Source: HXMU1420-13 sp024742815 (lineage in GTDB: Bacteria > Bacteroidota > Rhodothermia > Balneolales > Balneolaceae). Taken from it: a stretch of DNA of 64,000 nt. Shown here piece by piece: positions 1 to 9,421 of the stretch. The DNA is taken from the NCBI GenBank assembly GCA_024742815.1, contig JANSXX010000004.1, forward strand, positions 1-64,000, given 5' to 3'. Position 1 is the first letter of the stretch. Every line of letters starts with the position of its first letter. Position numbers and translations under genes: made by a program. The notes beneath the pieces are model-generated. The model had not been told where the DNA came from and did no database searches. It saw nothing but the letters and a program-made list of their open reading frames with translations.

Positions 1-62
1 AAACTTATAATACCCAACGCCCTCACTGGAGCTTGAATTTAAAGACGCCTCAGCAGGTACAC

Positions 63-90
63 ACAAAAATGGCTGAGATAACGCCCAGCC
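63..90 (-). terminator. Rho-independent terminator after the short chemoreceptor-like gene
   Basis: Read on the minus strand, GGCTGGG and TCTCAGCC form a 7-bp stem (one G-T pair) around a 6-nt loop and are followed by ATTTTTGTGT. It lies about 30 bp beyond the stop codon at 118, so the short reading frame probably ends its own transcript. Confidence 0.5.
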
Positions 91-117
91 ATTATGAGTA
101 AGAGTAAACAAAAACCG

Positions 118-504
118 TCAACTTATTTTAGGACGGGACACTTCTGTAAACTGATACTGTGTTATTTCATCCTTCGCGGAATTGAATTTGCTCCACCAAT
201 TATCCAACTCAGAATAAAATTCCTTGCGCTCATTGGTTGTAAGGCGATTATTTAGTAGGGTTTTTTCAAGCCCGTAAATATTCGACATACTGTTATTTAG
301 AATAGCTAAGGCCTGAGACTTTGGAATTAGTACTGTTGCAATATTATCGATTACTTCTTCGCTTTGTAGCGACGAAATAGTACCGGAGACACCGATTACT
401 GTGGTCACGATGAATAGAATTAAGAAAGCAGCTTTTATTTTTTTTGTGATGGTCCAGCTACTAATTGAACCAAAAACCACCGAATTGTTTGAATTATTTT
501 TCAC
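118..504 (-). CDS. Short 4HB-type chemoreceptor N-terminal fragment
   Basis: The 128-residue product has a basic N-terminus, a membrane helix at about residues 24-46 and then a helical segment resembling the first part of a four-helix-bundle (4HB_MCP) ligand-binding domain, with the typical I..L.....L..F...... spacing. Complete chemoreceptors of this family exceed 500 residues and carry HAMP and signalling domains; none is present. The minus-strand sequence after the stop (1-117) encodes nothing chemoreceptor-like in any frame and holds a terminator-like hairpin. The gene is therefore either a remnant of a chemoreceptor or a small membrane protein retaining half of a sensor domain. The fold assignment is inferred from the pattern only. 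Confidence 0.55.
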   Translation of the reverse strand: MKNNSNNSVVFGSISSWTITKKIKAAFLILFIVTTVIGVSGTISSLQSEEVIDNIATVLIPKSQALAILNNSMSNIYGLEKTLLNNRLTTNERKEFYSELDNWWSKFNSAKDEITQYQFTEVSRPKIS

Positions 505-639
505 TTGACGTAATACTGAGTTTTAATTTTAAATGTTGGAATTGATTACATCTCAAAATTAAAAACGAAAAGTATTACAGGTCTGCCATAAAGATTTACA
601 AACCTGACAAAATACGGACTGAATTATAAAAATTTGGGA

Positions 640-2091
640 TTACAGAGCGAAAGAGAGTTGAATCACTTCTAAAAAGTAGCCGCTGTATAAAAATAGCACG
701 AGTAGGAGGGTACTTGTGATAAATAACGATCCAAGGGTTAGCATCATATAACTAAATCTGCCGCGTACTAAATATTTAGAACTATCAAGGGATGCGAGGA
801 TAAAACTCAATATGGATACGAGCAGAAAGGAAATGAAAAGCATCGTAATAAAAGAAGTGGATGTACCTGTGATGACTTTTAGAACAGCTAAACTTACAAT
901 CAGAAAATTTAAGTGGAACAACCAAGTGTATAGATTAATCGCTTGACTAAAATGGTTCATCGATTTACTTGGTAAGTAGATCATTAATAACCCAACGAAG
1001 TGCAAAAATGTGCTTAACAGCACAGAAAGAGCAAAAAGCGAAAAGTAGTTTTGCCCAAAAATTCCCAAATATGGAAGATGATGGTAAAATGCCTTCAACC
1101 CAATCTCCGAAATCGTAGTTATGCTGAATGCATAAATCATTAAACCGGATAAAAAAGCATTCTGAATGAGGAGAAAAATCCCCGAAACCGCCGATCTTTC
1201 CCGATAACGCATCACATCATCCACAAAAAAGCGATGGTAGGTAAAGTAACGAAAAATTAATGGGCGATAAGTTGGCACGATGAGCATATGTATCCCTACA
1301 CTAAACCAAAGCAGAATCAAAAAGATTATAGGCCAATCAGGAATTCGACGGTATTCTTGTGCTTGATCAGCGGTATATAAGAATGAGTCACCTTGAGCGT
1401 AAGCAATCAACGCTTTTTCAAACAATTGGGACTCTGCACGCGCTTTTTGTAACCAATTCCAGTTCATCAAAATTAGTGAAGTCTCATTACCAATCGACTC
1501 CGTGAAATGACTAAAATCTTTTACAGTAAACGGTTGATCAAAATAGACATACTCTGCATCGCTGAATGAGTTCTTGTTTGCTGATAGTATTGATGTAATA
1601 GCAGCATTTGGCATAGTATGATGCTGATAGATATTTATTTGAGATGAATCATTCAGTAATTCTGTAATAGTTGTTGTAAGATTGATTTTACCCACTCGGC
1701 TAAAATTGAATATTCCCAATGCCTGAACACGTGGATTTCCTGAGTATCTATCTAAGAAAGGCTTGAGGATTTCGTTTTGGATTGATTCTGAGCGTAGTTC
1801 AGTGGGAGTCAGGTAATTCAAGTTACTCCGAACAAAAAGCTGAAATCCTGCCGATGCTAGTGAGTCTAATAGGGAAGGAGAAACAGGATCATGAAGTTCA
1901 ATCACCTGTATTCCTAATCTTTTTAGCTGCGCCTGATTGTTTAAAATGAACTGATCAGAAGTTTCAGGACCAAAGGAAATTCCAAGTACCGTTCGATCTG
2001 TGGGCTGAGCATACGCCAAGTTGCTCATACCCGACATTAACGCGCTAGAAATCAGGCAAAAGATCGTAATGTATGCGCGTATTTGATTCAC
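640..2091 (-). CDS. Exported protein with periplasmic barrel-like domain and six membrane helices, function unknown
   Basis: I do not recognise the family. The 483-residue protein starts with a signal peptide (cleavage likely after AYAQ, residues 26-29). Residues about 30-245 form a soluble domain with alternating helix/strand character, including VLGISFGPETSDQFI near the start and a QVIELHDPV strand; this resembles a sugar-hydrolase-like TIM barrel without obvious catalytic carboxylates. From about residue 250 there are six hydrophobic helices ending in a very hydrophobic C-terminus. Its start codon directly follows the miaB stop codon, with no gap, so it is probably translated from the miaB transcript. 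Function cannot be assigned. Confidence 0.7.
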   Translation of the reverse strand: MNQIRAYITIFCLISSALMSGMSNLAYAQPTDRTVLGISFGPETSDQFILNNQAQLKRLGIQVIELHDPVSPSLLDSLASAGFQLFVRSNLNYLTPTELRSESIQNEILKPFLDRYSGNPRVQALGIFNFSRVGKINLTTTITELLNDSSQINIYQHHTMPNAAITSILSANKNSFSDAEYVYFDQPFTVKDFSHFTESIGNETSLILMNWNWLQKARAESQLFEKALIAYAQGDSFLYTADQAQEYRRIPDWPIIFLILLWFSVGIHMLIVPTYRPLIFRYFTYHRFFVDDVMRYRERSAVSGIFLLIQNAFLSGLMIYAFSITTISEIGLKAFYHHLPYLGIFGQNYFSLFALSVLLSTFLHFVGLLMIYLPSKSMNHFSQAINLYTWLFHLNFLIVSLAVLKVITGTSTSFITMLFISFLLVSILSFILASLDSSKYLVRGRFSYMMLTLGSLFITSTLLLVLFLYSGYFLEVIQLSFAL

Positions 2092-3450
2092 TTATGCTTC
2101 TACGGCCACTCCGTAATATTCAACCAATGTAGTTTTCCTAATTGGTTTCGCCTTGAGTGTGGCTGAGGTTGAATCGGTAATTTCAACTTCTACATAATCG
2201 CCTTTTTTAAAATCCATACGATCAAAAATCACGATTTTATTGGTATCGCTTCGTCCGCTCATTTGCTCTTCAGAACGCTTCGAAGTGCCTTCAACCAACA
2301 CAAGATGTCGGTTCCCGATTTCTTTCAGATTACGTTGTTTCTGAATATCCATTTGTTGATTGATGATTTCAGTCAACCTACGCTTTTTAACTTCTTCAGG
2401 CACATCGTCTTCAAACTTTCGGTAGGCAAGTGTGCGCTCACGTTCAGAATAAGCAAACATATAAGCTAGGTCGTATTCCACTTCCTTCATTAGCGACATC
2501 GTTTGCTGATGCTCCTCTTCGGTTTCGCCACAAAAACCAGCAATAATATCGGTAGAAAGTGAAAGACCTGGAATTATTCGCTTCATTTTAGCGATCAAAT
2601 CGAGGTATTGCTTGCGTGTGTAAGGGCGGCGCATTCGTTCGAGCATGCTATCCGAGCCTGCCTGTGCCGGGATATGGATATAATTACACAAATTTGGCCG
2701 TTCTGCGATCAGATAGAGTAAATCATCCGGAAAGTCTTTCGGGTGTGGGGATGAAAAGCGAAATCTGATTTCCGGATTTACCAGACTAGCCGCATCCATT
2801 AACGCGGTAAAGGTGTTTTCACCATCTTTGTAGGAGTTTACATTTTGGCCTAACAGCGTTACTTCTTTGTAGCCTTCGTCGCTTAGTTGTTGAATTTCTT
2901 TCAAAATGCTTTCCATTGGCCGACTTCTTTCACGACCTCGCGTGAATGGAACCACACAAAATGAGCACATATTATCGCACCCACGCATGATACTAACAAA
3001 AGCAGAAACGCCATTGCCGGTTGTACGAATTGGCGCGATATCGGCATAGGTTTCTTCGAGTGATAGCAACACATTTACTGCTTTTCGACCGTCATCAACT
3101 TCAGCAAGCAAACGAGGAATATCTCGGTAAGCATCCGGGCCAACTACGATATCAACCAGTTGCTCTTCTTCAATAATTTTATCTTTGATGCGCTCGGCCA
3201 TACACCCTAACACACCTACGGTTAGGTCGTTATTGGTTTTTTTAAGTGAACGAATTTCTTTGAGACGATTCCAAACTTTGGTCTCAGCATTTTCACGAAT
3301 CGAGCACGTGTTCACCAAAATAACGTCGGCTGTTTCAGCACTTTCTGTGGCTGTCATTCCCTCTTCTATCAAAATAGAATTCACGATTTCGGAATCCGCG
3401 AAATTCATTTGACAGCCATAAGTTTCTATAAAAAACTTCTTATTACTCAA
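2092..3450 (-). CDS. miaB: tRNA-2-methylthio-N6-dimethylallyladenosine synthase MiaB
   Basis: This radical-SAM methylthiotransferase converts i6A37 to ms2i6A37 in tRNAs reading UNN codons. The 452-residue length is normal. The N-terminal UPF0004 domain has the three auxiliary-cluster cysteines C13 (YGCQMNF), C49 and C83. The radical-SAM CxxxCxxC motif is C158, C162, C165, inside MRGCDNMCSFCVVPFTRGRE, which is diagnostic of MiaB rather than MtaB or RimO. A C-terminal TRAM domain ends the protein. It is the first gene of a two-gene unit with the membrane protein that follows it without a gap. Confidence 0.96.
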   Translation of the reverse strand: MSNKKFFIETYGCQMNFADSEIVNSILIEEGMTATESAETADVILVNTCSIRENAETKVWNRLKEIRSLKKTNNDLTVGVLGCMAERIKDKIIEEEQLVDIVVGPDAYRDIPRLLAEVDDGRKAVNVLLSLEETYADIAPIRTTGNGVSAFVSIMRGCDNMCSFCVVPFTRGRERSRPMESILKEIQQLSDEGYKEVTLLGQNVNSYKDGENTFTALMDAASLVNPEIRFRFSSPHPKDFPDDLLYLIAERPNLCNYIHIPAQAGSDSMLERMRRPYTRKQYLDLIAKMKRIIPGLSLSTDIIAGFCGETEEEHQQTMSLMKEVEYDLAYMFAYSERERTLAYRKFEDDVPEEVKKRRLTEIINQQMDIQKQRNLKEIGNRHLVLVEGTSKRSEEQMSGRSDTNKIVIFDRMDFKKGDYVEVEITDSTSATLKAKPIRKTTLVEYYGVAVEA

Positions 3451-3475
3451 AGTAATACCTCTTCTTAAATTTAAA

Positions 3476-4117
3476 CTAGTTCGACCAGGTGTCTGGATTT
3501 TTACGCCAGCTGGAAAGCAACTCTAAATCAGATCCGGTTACGAATCCTTTCTCAATGGCTACATCCACCAACGTTGTATAATCGGTGAGTGTGTATAATG
3601 GCACATTTACTTTTTCGAAATTGGCATTTGCCACATCAAAACCGTAAGTAAAAATCGAAACGAGTGCGTCTACTTTTGCTCCAACAAATTGCAATGCATC
3701 GATCACAGAAAGTGCACTACCACCCGTTGAAACTAGATCCTCAATCACAATCGTAGACTCTCCTTTGGCAACGCCTCCTTCAATTTGATTTCCCATTCCG
3801 TAGCTTTTAGGCTTGGCGCGCACGTAGGCCATTGGTTTATCCAGTGCGCCGGCAACCCAGGCTGCATGTGGGATTCCTGCGGTTGCTGTTCCAGTAATTA
3901 CATTAACGTTAGGATACTTTTTTGAAACAAATTCAGTGAACTCTGCGGCAATTTTTTTTCGTATTTCCGGATAGTGCAAAGTGAGTCGGTTATCGCAATA
4001 AATGGGCGAATTCCAGCCAGAAGCCCAAGTAAACGGCTCTTGTGGTCGCAATACCACGGCGTTGATCTCAAGTAAATGAGCGGCTAATTCGCGTGCAAAT
4101 TCTTCGTTTATAATCAT
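3476..4117 (-). CDS. pyrE: Orotate phosphoribosyltransferase
   Basis: PyrE makes orotidine 5'-monophosphate from orotate and PRPP in de novo pyrimidine synthesis. The PRPP-binding signature VIEDLVSTGGSAL sits at about residues 124-136 and the N-terminal half carries the orotate-site region YCDNRLTL. At 213 residues it matches the family. It lies 25 bp from miaB and 33 bp from pgpA on the same strand, so it may share a transcript with them, although no pathway link is evident. Confidence 0.95.
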   Translation of the reverse strand: MIINEEFARELAAHLLEINAVVLRPQEPFTWASGWNSPIYCDNRLTLHYPEIRKKIAAEFTEFVSKKYPNVNVITGTATAGIPHAAWVAGALDKPMAYVRAKPKSYGMGNQIEGGVAKGESTIVIEDLVSTGGSALSVIDALQFVGAKVDALVSIFTYGFDVANANFEKVNVPLYTLTDYTTLVDVAIEKGFVTGSDLELLSSWRKNPDTWSN

Positions 4118-4150
4118 AAGTCTTTTCTACGGCTTTCAGGAAGGGTGTAT

Positions 4151-4630
4151 TTATATACCTGAAAAATAATTAACCAGAAAAATAAGAGTTTTCAGGCATA
4201 GAAGCGCATAAAAACCTGCAAGTATATCATCCAGTAAAACGCCCCAATTTCCCTTTAGTTTTTGAATCTGATTTATGCCCAGTGGTTTTAGGATATCGAA
4301 GAATCGAAAGAGAGCAAAAGCAACAAGAATCCACACCCAATCTTGACTGTCGAAAGTTGCAGAAAAGGAGATAAACACGATCGCTTGCCCTGCAAATTCA
4401 TCCATCACTAATTTACCCGGATCAGGTCCCCAAACTTCAGAACAGGTGTTTCCAACCCAAAAGCATAGCACACTAAACAAAATCATGCAAAAAATTGGTC
4501 CAAAAATCGGATGTACTCCCAATGAAAAGTAGACTGGTACGAGAGCGAGCAAACTTCCAAATGTGCCCGGAGCAATGGGCGCGTAGCCTGAGCCAAAACC
4601 TGCACCAATAAAAAGCTTTAAAGCTTTCAT
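4151..4630 (-). CDS. pgpA: Phosphatidylglycerophosphatase A
   Basis: PgpA removes the phosphate from phosphatidylglycerophosphate, the last step in phosphatidylglycerol synthesis, at the inner membrane. The 159-residue protein has the family's opening GFGSGYAPIAPGTFGSL, the DPGKLVMDEFAGQ segment, and the C-terminal LLDDILAGFYALL with the conserved aspartates. Its start overlaps the stop of pgsA by 4 nt, and pgsA makes its substrate, which supports the assignment. Confidence 0.92.
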   Translation of the reverse strand: MKALKLFIGAGFGSGYAPIAPGTFGSLLALVPVYFSLGVHPIFGPIFCMILFSVLCFWVGNTCSEVWGPDPGKLVMDEFAGQAIVFISFSATFDSQDWVWILVAFALFRFFDILKPLGINQIQKLKGNWGVLLDDILAGFYALLCLKTLIFLVNYFSGI

Positions 4631-5217
4631 TTGGGATTGGGTTTCATGATCAACATGCGGTTAACGTACAAGTATTCAAGTCCGGAGTATACCGTTACAG
4701 AGGTTACAAAAATCATCAAGTACAGCATAATGTCGGTGCTAAGTATCCACTCCACCCAATTGCCGGCAAAAAAGTTGACACCCTGGAACAGTCCCACCAC
4801 TAATCCTAGATAAAGGAAAATCATCTGGATGGTGGTTTTAATCTTGGCTGTAAACCGAGTTACCATCGTAGTTTTACGACGTTTCATGTACACTCGTAAA
4901 ATGGTGATAACGGTATCGCGAATGATGATTAAAGCAATGGCCCACCAAGGGAATTGATCCAAAGCAATAAATGGCAACACGATGAAGCCACTGAATGTCA
5001 GAAATTTGTCGGCCAAAGGATCGAGGAAAGCTCCAAAATCGGAATACACTCCATACTTTCTGGCGAAGTATCCATCATAATAATCAGTAACCGCTGCAAT
5101 TATGTAAACGGCTAAACCGATTGCCTTTAGCAGGAACTCATCCTGAAACCAAAGAACCAAAAAAACGGGAGCCAACACCATTCTGATCCCGCTAAGAATA
5201 TTTGGAAGTTTATGCAT
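4627..5217 (-). CDS. pgsA: CDP-diacylglycerol-glycerol-3-phosphate 3-phosphatidyltransferase
   Basis: The enzyme condenses CDP-diacylglycerol with glycerol-3-phosphate to form phosphatidylglycerophosphate. The CDP-alcohol phosphotransferase signature DG(x2)AR(x8)G(x3)D(x3)D is intact at about residues 48-70 (DGYFAR, then DFGAFLDPLADK). Several membrane helices follow, and the 196-residue length is typical. It is the first gene of a pgsA-pgpA pair with a 4-nt overlap, so two consecutive steps are translationally coupled. The upstream gene cinA is divergent, 101 bp away. Confidence 0.93.
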   Translation of the reverse strand: MHKLPNILSGIRMVLAPVFLVLWFQDEFLLKAIGLAVYIIAAVTDYYDGYFARKYGVYSDFGAFLDPLADKFLTFSGFIVLPFIALDQFPWWAIALIIIRDTVITILRVYMKRRKTTMVTRFTAKIKTTIQMIFLYLGLVVGLFQGVNFFAGNWVEWILSTDIMLYLMIFVTSVTVYSGLEYLYVNRMLIMKPNPK

Positions 5218-5318
5218 GCGACAAAGATAGGAATATTTTTTACTTGATTAAGGGAATCTCTTAATAAATGCGTGTAATGCGTTAGCATTTCCATCTGCGA
5301 AAGCACTATTTTTAGTTC

Positions 5319-6605
5319 ATGATAGCTCAAATAATTTCGATCGGAAACGAATTACTAATCGGTGATACTGTAAATACGAATGCATCGTGGATGGGGCAGT
5401 TCTTAAATGAACTTGGCGTTGACGTACAACGAGTGCACACCATATCCGACGATAAGCAGATAATCTCAAATACGATTCGCCAAAGTATGCAAGAATCGGA
5501 CTTGGTGATTACAACCGGTGGGCTGGGACCTACGCACGATGACATCACCAAAACCACCATTGCGGAATTATTTGGCGTAGATATGCGGCAAGACGAAGAG
5601 GTACTCACTTATATCAAGGAACTTTTTGCTTCGCGTAATATTCCTTTCTCTGTATCGAATGCCTGGCAAGCAATGGTTCCTGAAAATTGTGAGGTGTTAT
5701 TTAATAAAGCAGGAACAGCTCCCGGGATGTGGTTTCATGAACAAGATTGTTTTCTGGCTGTGTTACCCGGAGTACCTTATGAGATGAAGTATCTGATGAA
5801 GCGTAGAGTTGCTTCAAAGCTTAGAGAGCATGCTAAAGATATCGGTTACATCCATACCAAATATCTTAAAACAGCGGGAATTGGTGAAAGTACTCTGTCT
5901 GATCAAATCCTTGGTGATTTAAGCGCGTATCTAAATGATCATGTTTCGTTGGCTTTTCTGCCTTCTTTTGGACAGGTAACCTTACGCATTACAGGCAAAG
6001 GCGCGTCAAAAGAAGAAGCTGTTTCGAATACGGAAGTTCTAATTACTTTAATTCGTGAAAAAGCGGGTAAGTATATTTATGGAGATGATAAAGAGCATTC
6101 GTTAAGTGAGCGTGTAGGGGAAATTTTATTGGATCAAAAAAAGACCATTTCCACTGCAGAAAGTTGTACCGGCGGTTTGATCGCAAGTACAATTACAGAT
6201 ATTGCAGGAAGCAGTGCCTATATGTTGGGCGGAGTGGTTTCGTATGCAAATGAAGTGAAAGTTCAGGAATTGGGTGTTTCTGAGAACGATCTTGAAGAAG
6301 ATGGAGCGGTTAGTAAGAAAGTGGCATTGCAAATGGCTAGAGGTGTGGCCGAAAAACTCGGTTCGGATATTGGAATATCTACCACAGGCATTGCTGGTCC
6401 GGGAGGAGGCACCCCGGAAAAACCCGTTGGCACCGTTTGGATTGGGTTTTACAGCAAAGAACAACATTTTGCGGTGAAGGCGTTGTTAACCAAAGATCGA
6501 TTAGTAAACAAGCAAAGAACAACCATAATGGCATTGGAAATCATCCGCCGTATGTTACTCGGCATTGATGAACTACCTTATGCACTAACCAAAGAAATGG
6601 CTTGA
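5319..6605 (+). CDS. cinA: CinA-like protein (MoCF-type domain plus nicotinamide-nucleotide amidohydrolase)
   Basis: The 428-residue protein has an N-terminal MoCF_biosynth/COG1058 domain (IGNELLIGDTVNTN near the start, then TTGGLGPTHDDIT) and a C-terminal CinA amidohydrolase domain (STAESCTGGLIAS, then GISTTGIAGPGGGTPEKPVG). The C-terminal domain deamidates nicotinamide mononucleotide in pyridine-nucleotide recycling. The N-terminal domain is a pyrophosphatase in characterised homologues. The stop codon overlaps the TTG start of the next gene by four bases (TTGA). Confidence 0.94.
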   Translation: MIAQIISIGNELLIGDTVNTNASWMGQFLNELGVDVQRVHTISDDKQIISNTIRQSMQESDLVITTGGLGPTHDDITKTTIAELFGVDMRQDEEVLTYIKELFASRNIPFSVSNAWQAMVPENCEVLFNKAGTAPGMWFHEQDCFLAVLPGVPYEMKYLMKRRVASKLREHAKDIGYIHTKYLKTAGIGESTLSDQILGDLSAYLNDHVSLAFLPSFGQVTLRITGKGASKEEAVSNTEVLITLIREKAGKYIYGDDKEHSLSERVGEILLDQKKTISTAESCTGGLIASTITDIAGSSAYMLGGVVSYANEVKVQELGVSENDLEEDGAVSKKVALQMARGVAEKLGSDIGISTTGIAGPGGGTPEKPVGTVWIGFYSKEQHFAVKALLTKDRLVNKQRTTIMALEIIRRMLLGIDELPYALTKEMA

Positions 6606-8533
6606 GACCGAACAGCTTTTTATTCTCTGTTTTTTTGATGTTCAGCCTATCCGGTTTGATTCAAGCTCAAATTCCTGATGGCATTCTTGCCGATCCCAGT
6701 CAATTTGCCGAAACAGATACTACTAAAAGAGAAGCAATCTATATTGAGCCATGGAAGAAAACTAATCCATTTGGATTCAATATCATCACCAGCGATAGTT
6801 TACTCAGATGGCAGAACTGGGCGCAATGGGGCGATTTTCTAGCGTATCGAGCAAATACTATTTCGTACCGACAAGGAAGCAATGGTCGTATTGATGCCTA
6901 TGATATTAATGGCTATGGACCTTTAGAGCAGGATGTGACGGTAAATGGAATCAGTTTAAAAAATCCTATTACCGGATTGGTGAACTATAATTTTATACCG
7001 GCATATAAAGTGAATGAAATGTGGGTTCAACAATCGGGGAGTTATAAGGCGGATATTCGATTGAAGGATTACTATATCATCAAGCCATTGAGCTACCTTA
7101 CTTTTGATGAAGCTGATTTCAATTACCGGAATCTTGAATTTATGGTTACACAAAATTTCTCTGAGAAAACCAATGTAGAGCTGTCTTTTTGGGATCGTAG
7201 AGATGGCGGTGGCTTTCCTCGAAATGATGTGCAAGGAAGTCAGATCTTCTTTAAAGGGTATCATTTTCTGTCACAAAATTTACAGCTTCAGGCTATGATC
7301 ATACGCAATCAGTACGAGCGAGAAGAACCATTTGGCTACGTAGTTGGTGATCCTACCACATTTGCTTTCAGTGAGTTTAGTAGCCAACCGAAAGAGTCGG
7401 GTGTTTCATCGGATGTATTGCGAAGCGACATCAAAATTGGGCTATATTCTCGACCGGATTCACTATCAAAACAAAACTACGGGGTTGAGATCTATCGCAC
7501 TAAAAACGAATTCGATTTCCCTTTTGATTCAGATACGCTACATTGGGATCTACGTTCGTGGCGTTTAAAAGGAATTGCAAATACTCAAATTGGAAATGTT
7601 GCGGTTTCAACTCAGGCTGAGTTGAAAACACATGCCAGCAAGTCGCTTAGTGGATTAACAAAGAGTAGTTGGGATGAGATTTCAGTAAGCGGGAATTTCA
7701 ATTTGCCAATTACGAATAGCTTAGAACTTTTTTCAAATAATTCATTCTCGCATCGATTTGATGGTTTTCAGTCGTATAATTTGGGAGCAGGAGGAAGTAT
7801 CCGTTTTGGCAAAATAGGATTACGAGCGAACGCCTCCCTTTTCCAACGGATGCCAACTATTCAGCAATTATACTGGTCGGCCTCAGACTTTACGGGTAAT
7901 CCTGATCTTCAAGAAACAAAGGGGATTTCTATTGCTCCGGCAGTGGATTTCGAATTAAGCAATACGCTCACTTTTGGTATTTCCGGTAGATATGCTTTGT
8001 TAGATAAGGATGTGTTTATCGGTACAGATAGCAGTTTTGTGAACGCAGAGGCTTATGATAAACTATCGGCAACAGTTTTTGGTGAGTTTGATAATCATAG
8101 ATTCGAGATTCACAGTTCTGCTACTGTTGATGCCGCATTGGCAACTGAACCGACTTCAGTTTTACAAGCAAATAATATGCATGATCGTAAAATCTGGCTC
8201 AGAAATAACGCATTTATTAAAGGGTATGTGTTTGATCGGGCAGCTTACGTTAAAGCCGGGTTACGTTCAACATTGTCTCCAATTCCATATCGCACAAGAC
8301 GTTTCAATACAGGATTGCAATATTGGGAAAATGCTGCTCTTGAAGAATCAGAAATACCAGCTTTTTTCCGATTGGATGCCGAACTATCGGCCCGGGTCAG
8401 AGCAATTATGGTGTTAATCCGATGGGAAAATACACTTGACGGATTTGGACAAGCAGGCTACTTTGAGGCGGCTACTTTACCTATGCCGGCACGACGACTA
8501 ATCGTAGGAATACGGGCACAATTCAGAAACTAA
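6602..8533 (+). CDS. TonB-dependent-receptor-like outer-membrane protein
   Basis: The start is TTG, overlapping the cinA stop. It is preferred because it gives a complete signal peptide (FLFSVFLMFSLSGLIQAQ); the first ATG lies 12 codons inside that peptide. Residues about 60-160 resemble a compact plug domain (YDINGYGPLEQDVTVNGI, then a QQSGSYKADIR turn). The rest, to residue 643, is alternating short strands with aromatic ends, as expected of an outer-membrane barrel. No TonB box or carboxypeptidase-like N-terminal extension is evident. It lies between cinA and ftsX with almost no intergenic space. The substrate is unknown. Confidence 0.7.
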   Translation: MRPNSFLFSVFLMFSLSGLIQAQIPDGILADPSQFAETDTTKREAIYIEPWKKTNPFGFNIITSDSLLRWQNWAQWGDFLAYRANTISYRQGSNGRIDAYDINGYGPLEQDVTVNGISLKNPITGLVNYNFIPAYKVNEMWVQQSGSYKADIRLKDYYIIKPLSYLTFDEADFNYRNLEFMVTQNFSEKTNVELSFWDRRDGGGFPRNDVQGSQIFFKGYHFLSQNLQLQAMIIRNQYEREEPFGYVVGDPTTFAFSEFSSQPKESGVSSDVLRSDIKIGLYSRPDSLSKQNYGVEIYRTKNEFDFPFDSDTLHWDLRSWRLKGIANTQIGNVAVSTQAELKTHASKSLSGLTKSSWDEISVSGNFNLPITNSLELFSNNSFSHRFDGFQSYNLGAGGSIRFGKIGLRANASLFQRMPTIQQLYWSASDFTGNPDLQETKGISIAPAVDFELSNTLTFGISGRYALLDKDVFIGTDSSFVNAEAYDKLSATVFGEFDNHRFEIHSSATVDAALATEPTSVLQANNMHDRKIWLRNNAFIKGYVFDRAAYVKAGLRSTLSPIPYRTRRFNTGLQYWENAALEESEIPAFFRLDAELSARVRAIMVLIRWENTLDGFGQAGYFEAATLPMPARRLIVGIRAQFRN

Positions 8534-8536
8534 AGA

Positions 8537-9421
8537 ATGAATCTTTCATACATCATCAAAGAAGGCTTTGCCGGAATTAAACGAGCAAAACTTGCCGCAA
8601 CTACATCTATACTGTCTTTATTTATCGCAATCCTACTCTTAGGGATTCTATCGCGAGTGGCTTACAACGTGTATGTACAGGCGATGTCGTTCAAAGAACT
8701 TATAGAAGTGGAAATTTTTCTGTTTGATATCGATGACAATACACGCGCACAAATTCAGGAATCTCTTAACGAAAATCCCCTGGCTCTCGAAGTAACCTAC
8801 ATTTCAAAAGACAGTGCCTCTGCAATAATGCGCGAGGAATTTGGTCCGGGCGTAGAAGAATTAGTCGCTCTGAATTTTTTACCCGCATCTTTTAAAGTAA
8901 AGGTGGATACCGAAGCAGGTGTTGATGAAATTTCAAACTTTGTATCCACGATGTTAAATCAGCGTGGGGTAGATGAAGTAAAATACAACGAAGGGCTGCT
9001 TAGGGTGATGGAATCAAATCTGAATTTATTTACCATGATGGGAGCGGGTCTGGGTTTGTTGATTTTACTTGCTGCCGTCATTTTGGTGTACAATACCATC
9101 CGATTAACGATCTACGCGAAGCGTGAACTCATCCGAGCGATGAAACTGGTTGGCGCCACTAATAAATTTATCCGAAGTCCATTTATCGTTGAAGGCATTT
9201 TGCAGGGATTTGTAGCCGGGATACTCTCGGTGGGTTGTATTTTTCTGATTTTCGAATTTATTCTTCCTCTGTATCTGCCGGAGATGGGAATCCTGGGATG
9301 GCCGTACGGGCAATGGTATTTCTTGGCAGGAGCAATGTTTGGCCTCTCAGTTCTAATGGGCTGGTGGGGTAGTAGACTTGCTGCCCGCAAATTTATTGCG
9401 GAGACGTATATTTCTGGCTAG
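8537..9421 (+). CDS. ftsX: Cell division protein FtsX
   Basis: FtsX is the membrane subunit of the FtsEX complex that couples an ATPase to peptidoglycan hydrolase activation at the septum. The 294-residue protein has a first membrane helix at about residues 20-45, a periplasmic FtsX extracellular domain (about 50-165) and three C-terminal helices forming the FtsX/MacB core with KRELIRAMKLVGATNKFIRSP between them. It starts 3 bp after the barrel gene. FtsE is not in this window, so the pair is split. Confidence 0.9.
   Translation: MNLSYIIKEGFAGIKRAKLAATTSILSLFIAILLLGILSRVAYNVYVQAMSFKELIEVEIFLFDIDDNTRAQIQESLNENPLALEVTYISKDSASAIMREEFGPGVEELVALNFLPASFKVKVDTEAGVDEISNFVSTMLNQRGVDEVKYNEGLLRVMESNLNLFTMMGAGLGLLILLAAVILVYNTIRLTIYAKRELIRAMKLVGATNKFIRSPFIVEGILQGFVAGILSVGCIFLIFEFILPLYLPEMGILGWPYGQWYFLAGAMFGLSVLMGWWGSRLAARKFIAETYISG

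Noticed and set aside
118..504. Complete chemoreceptor
   Set aside because: It lacks HAMP and signalling domains and ends after 128 residues.
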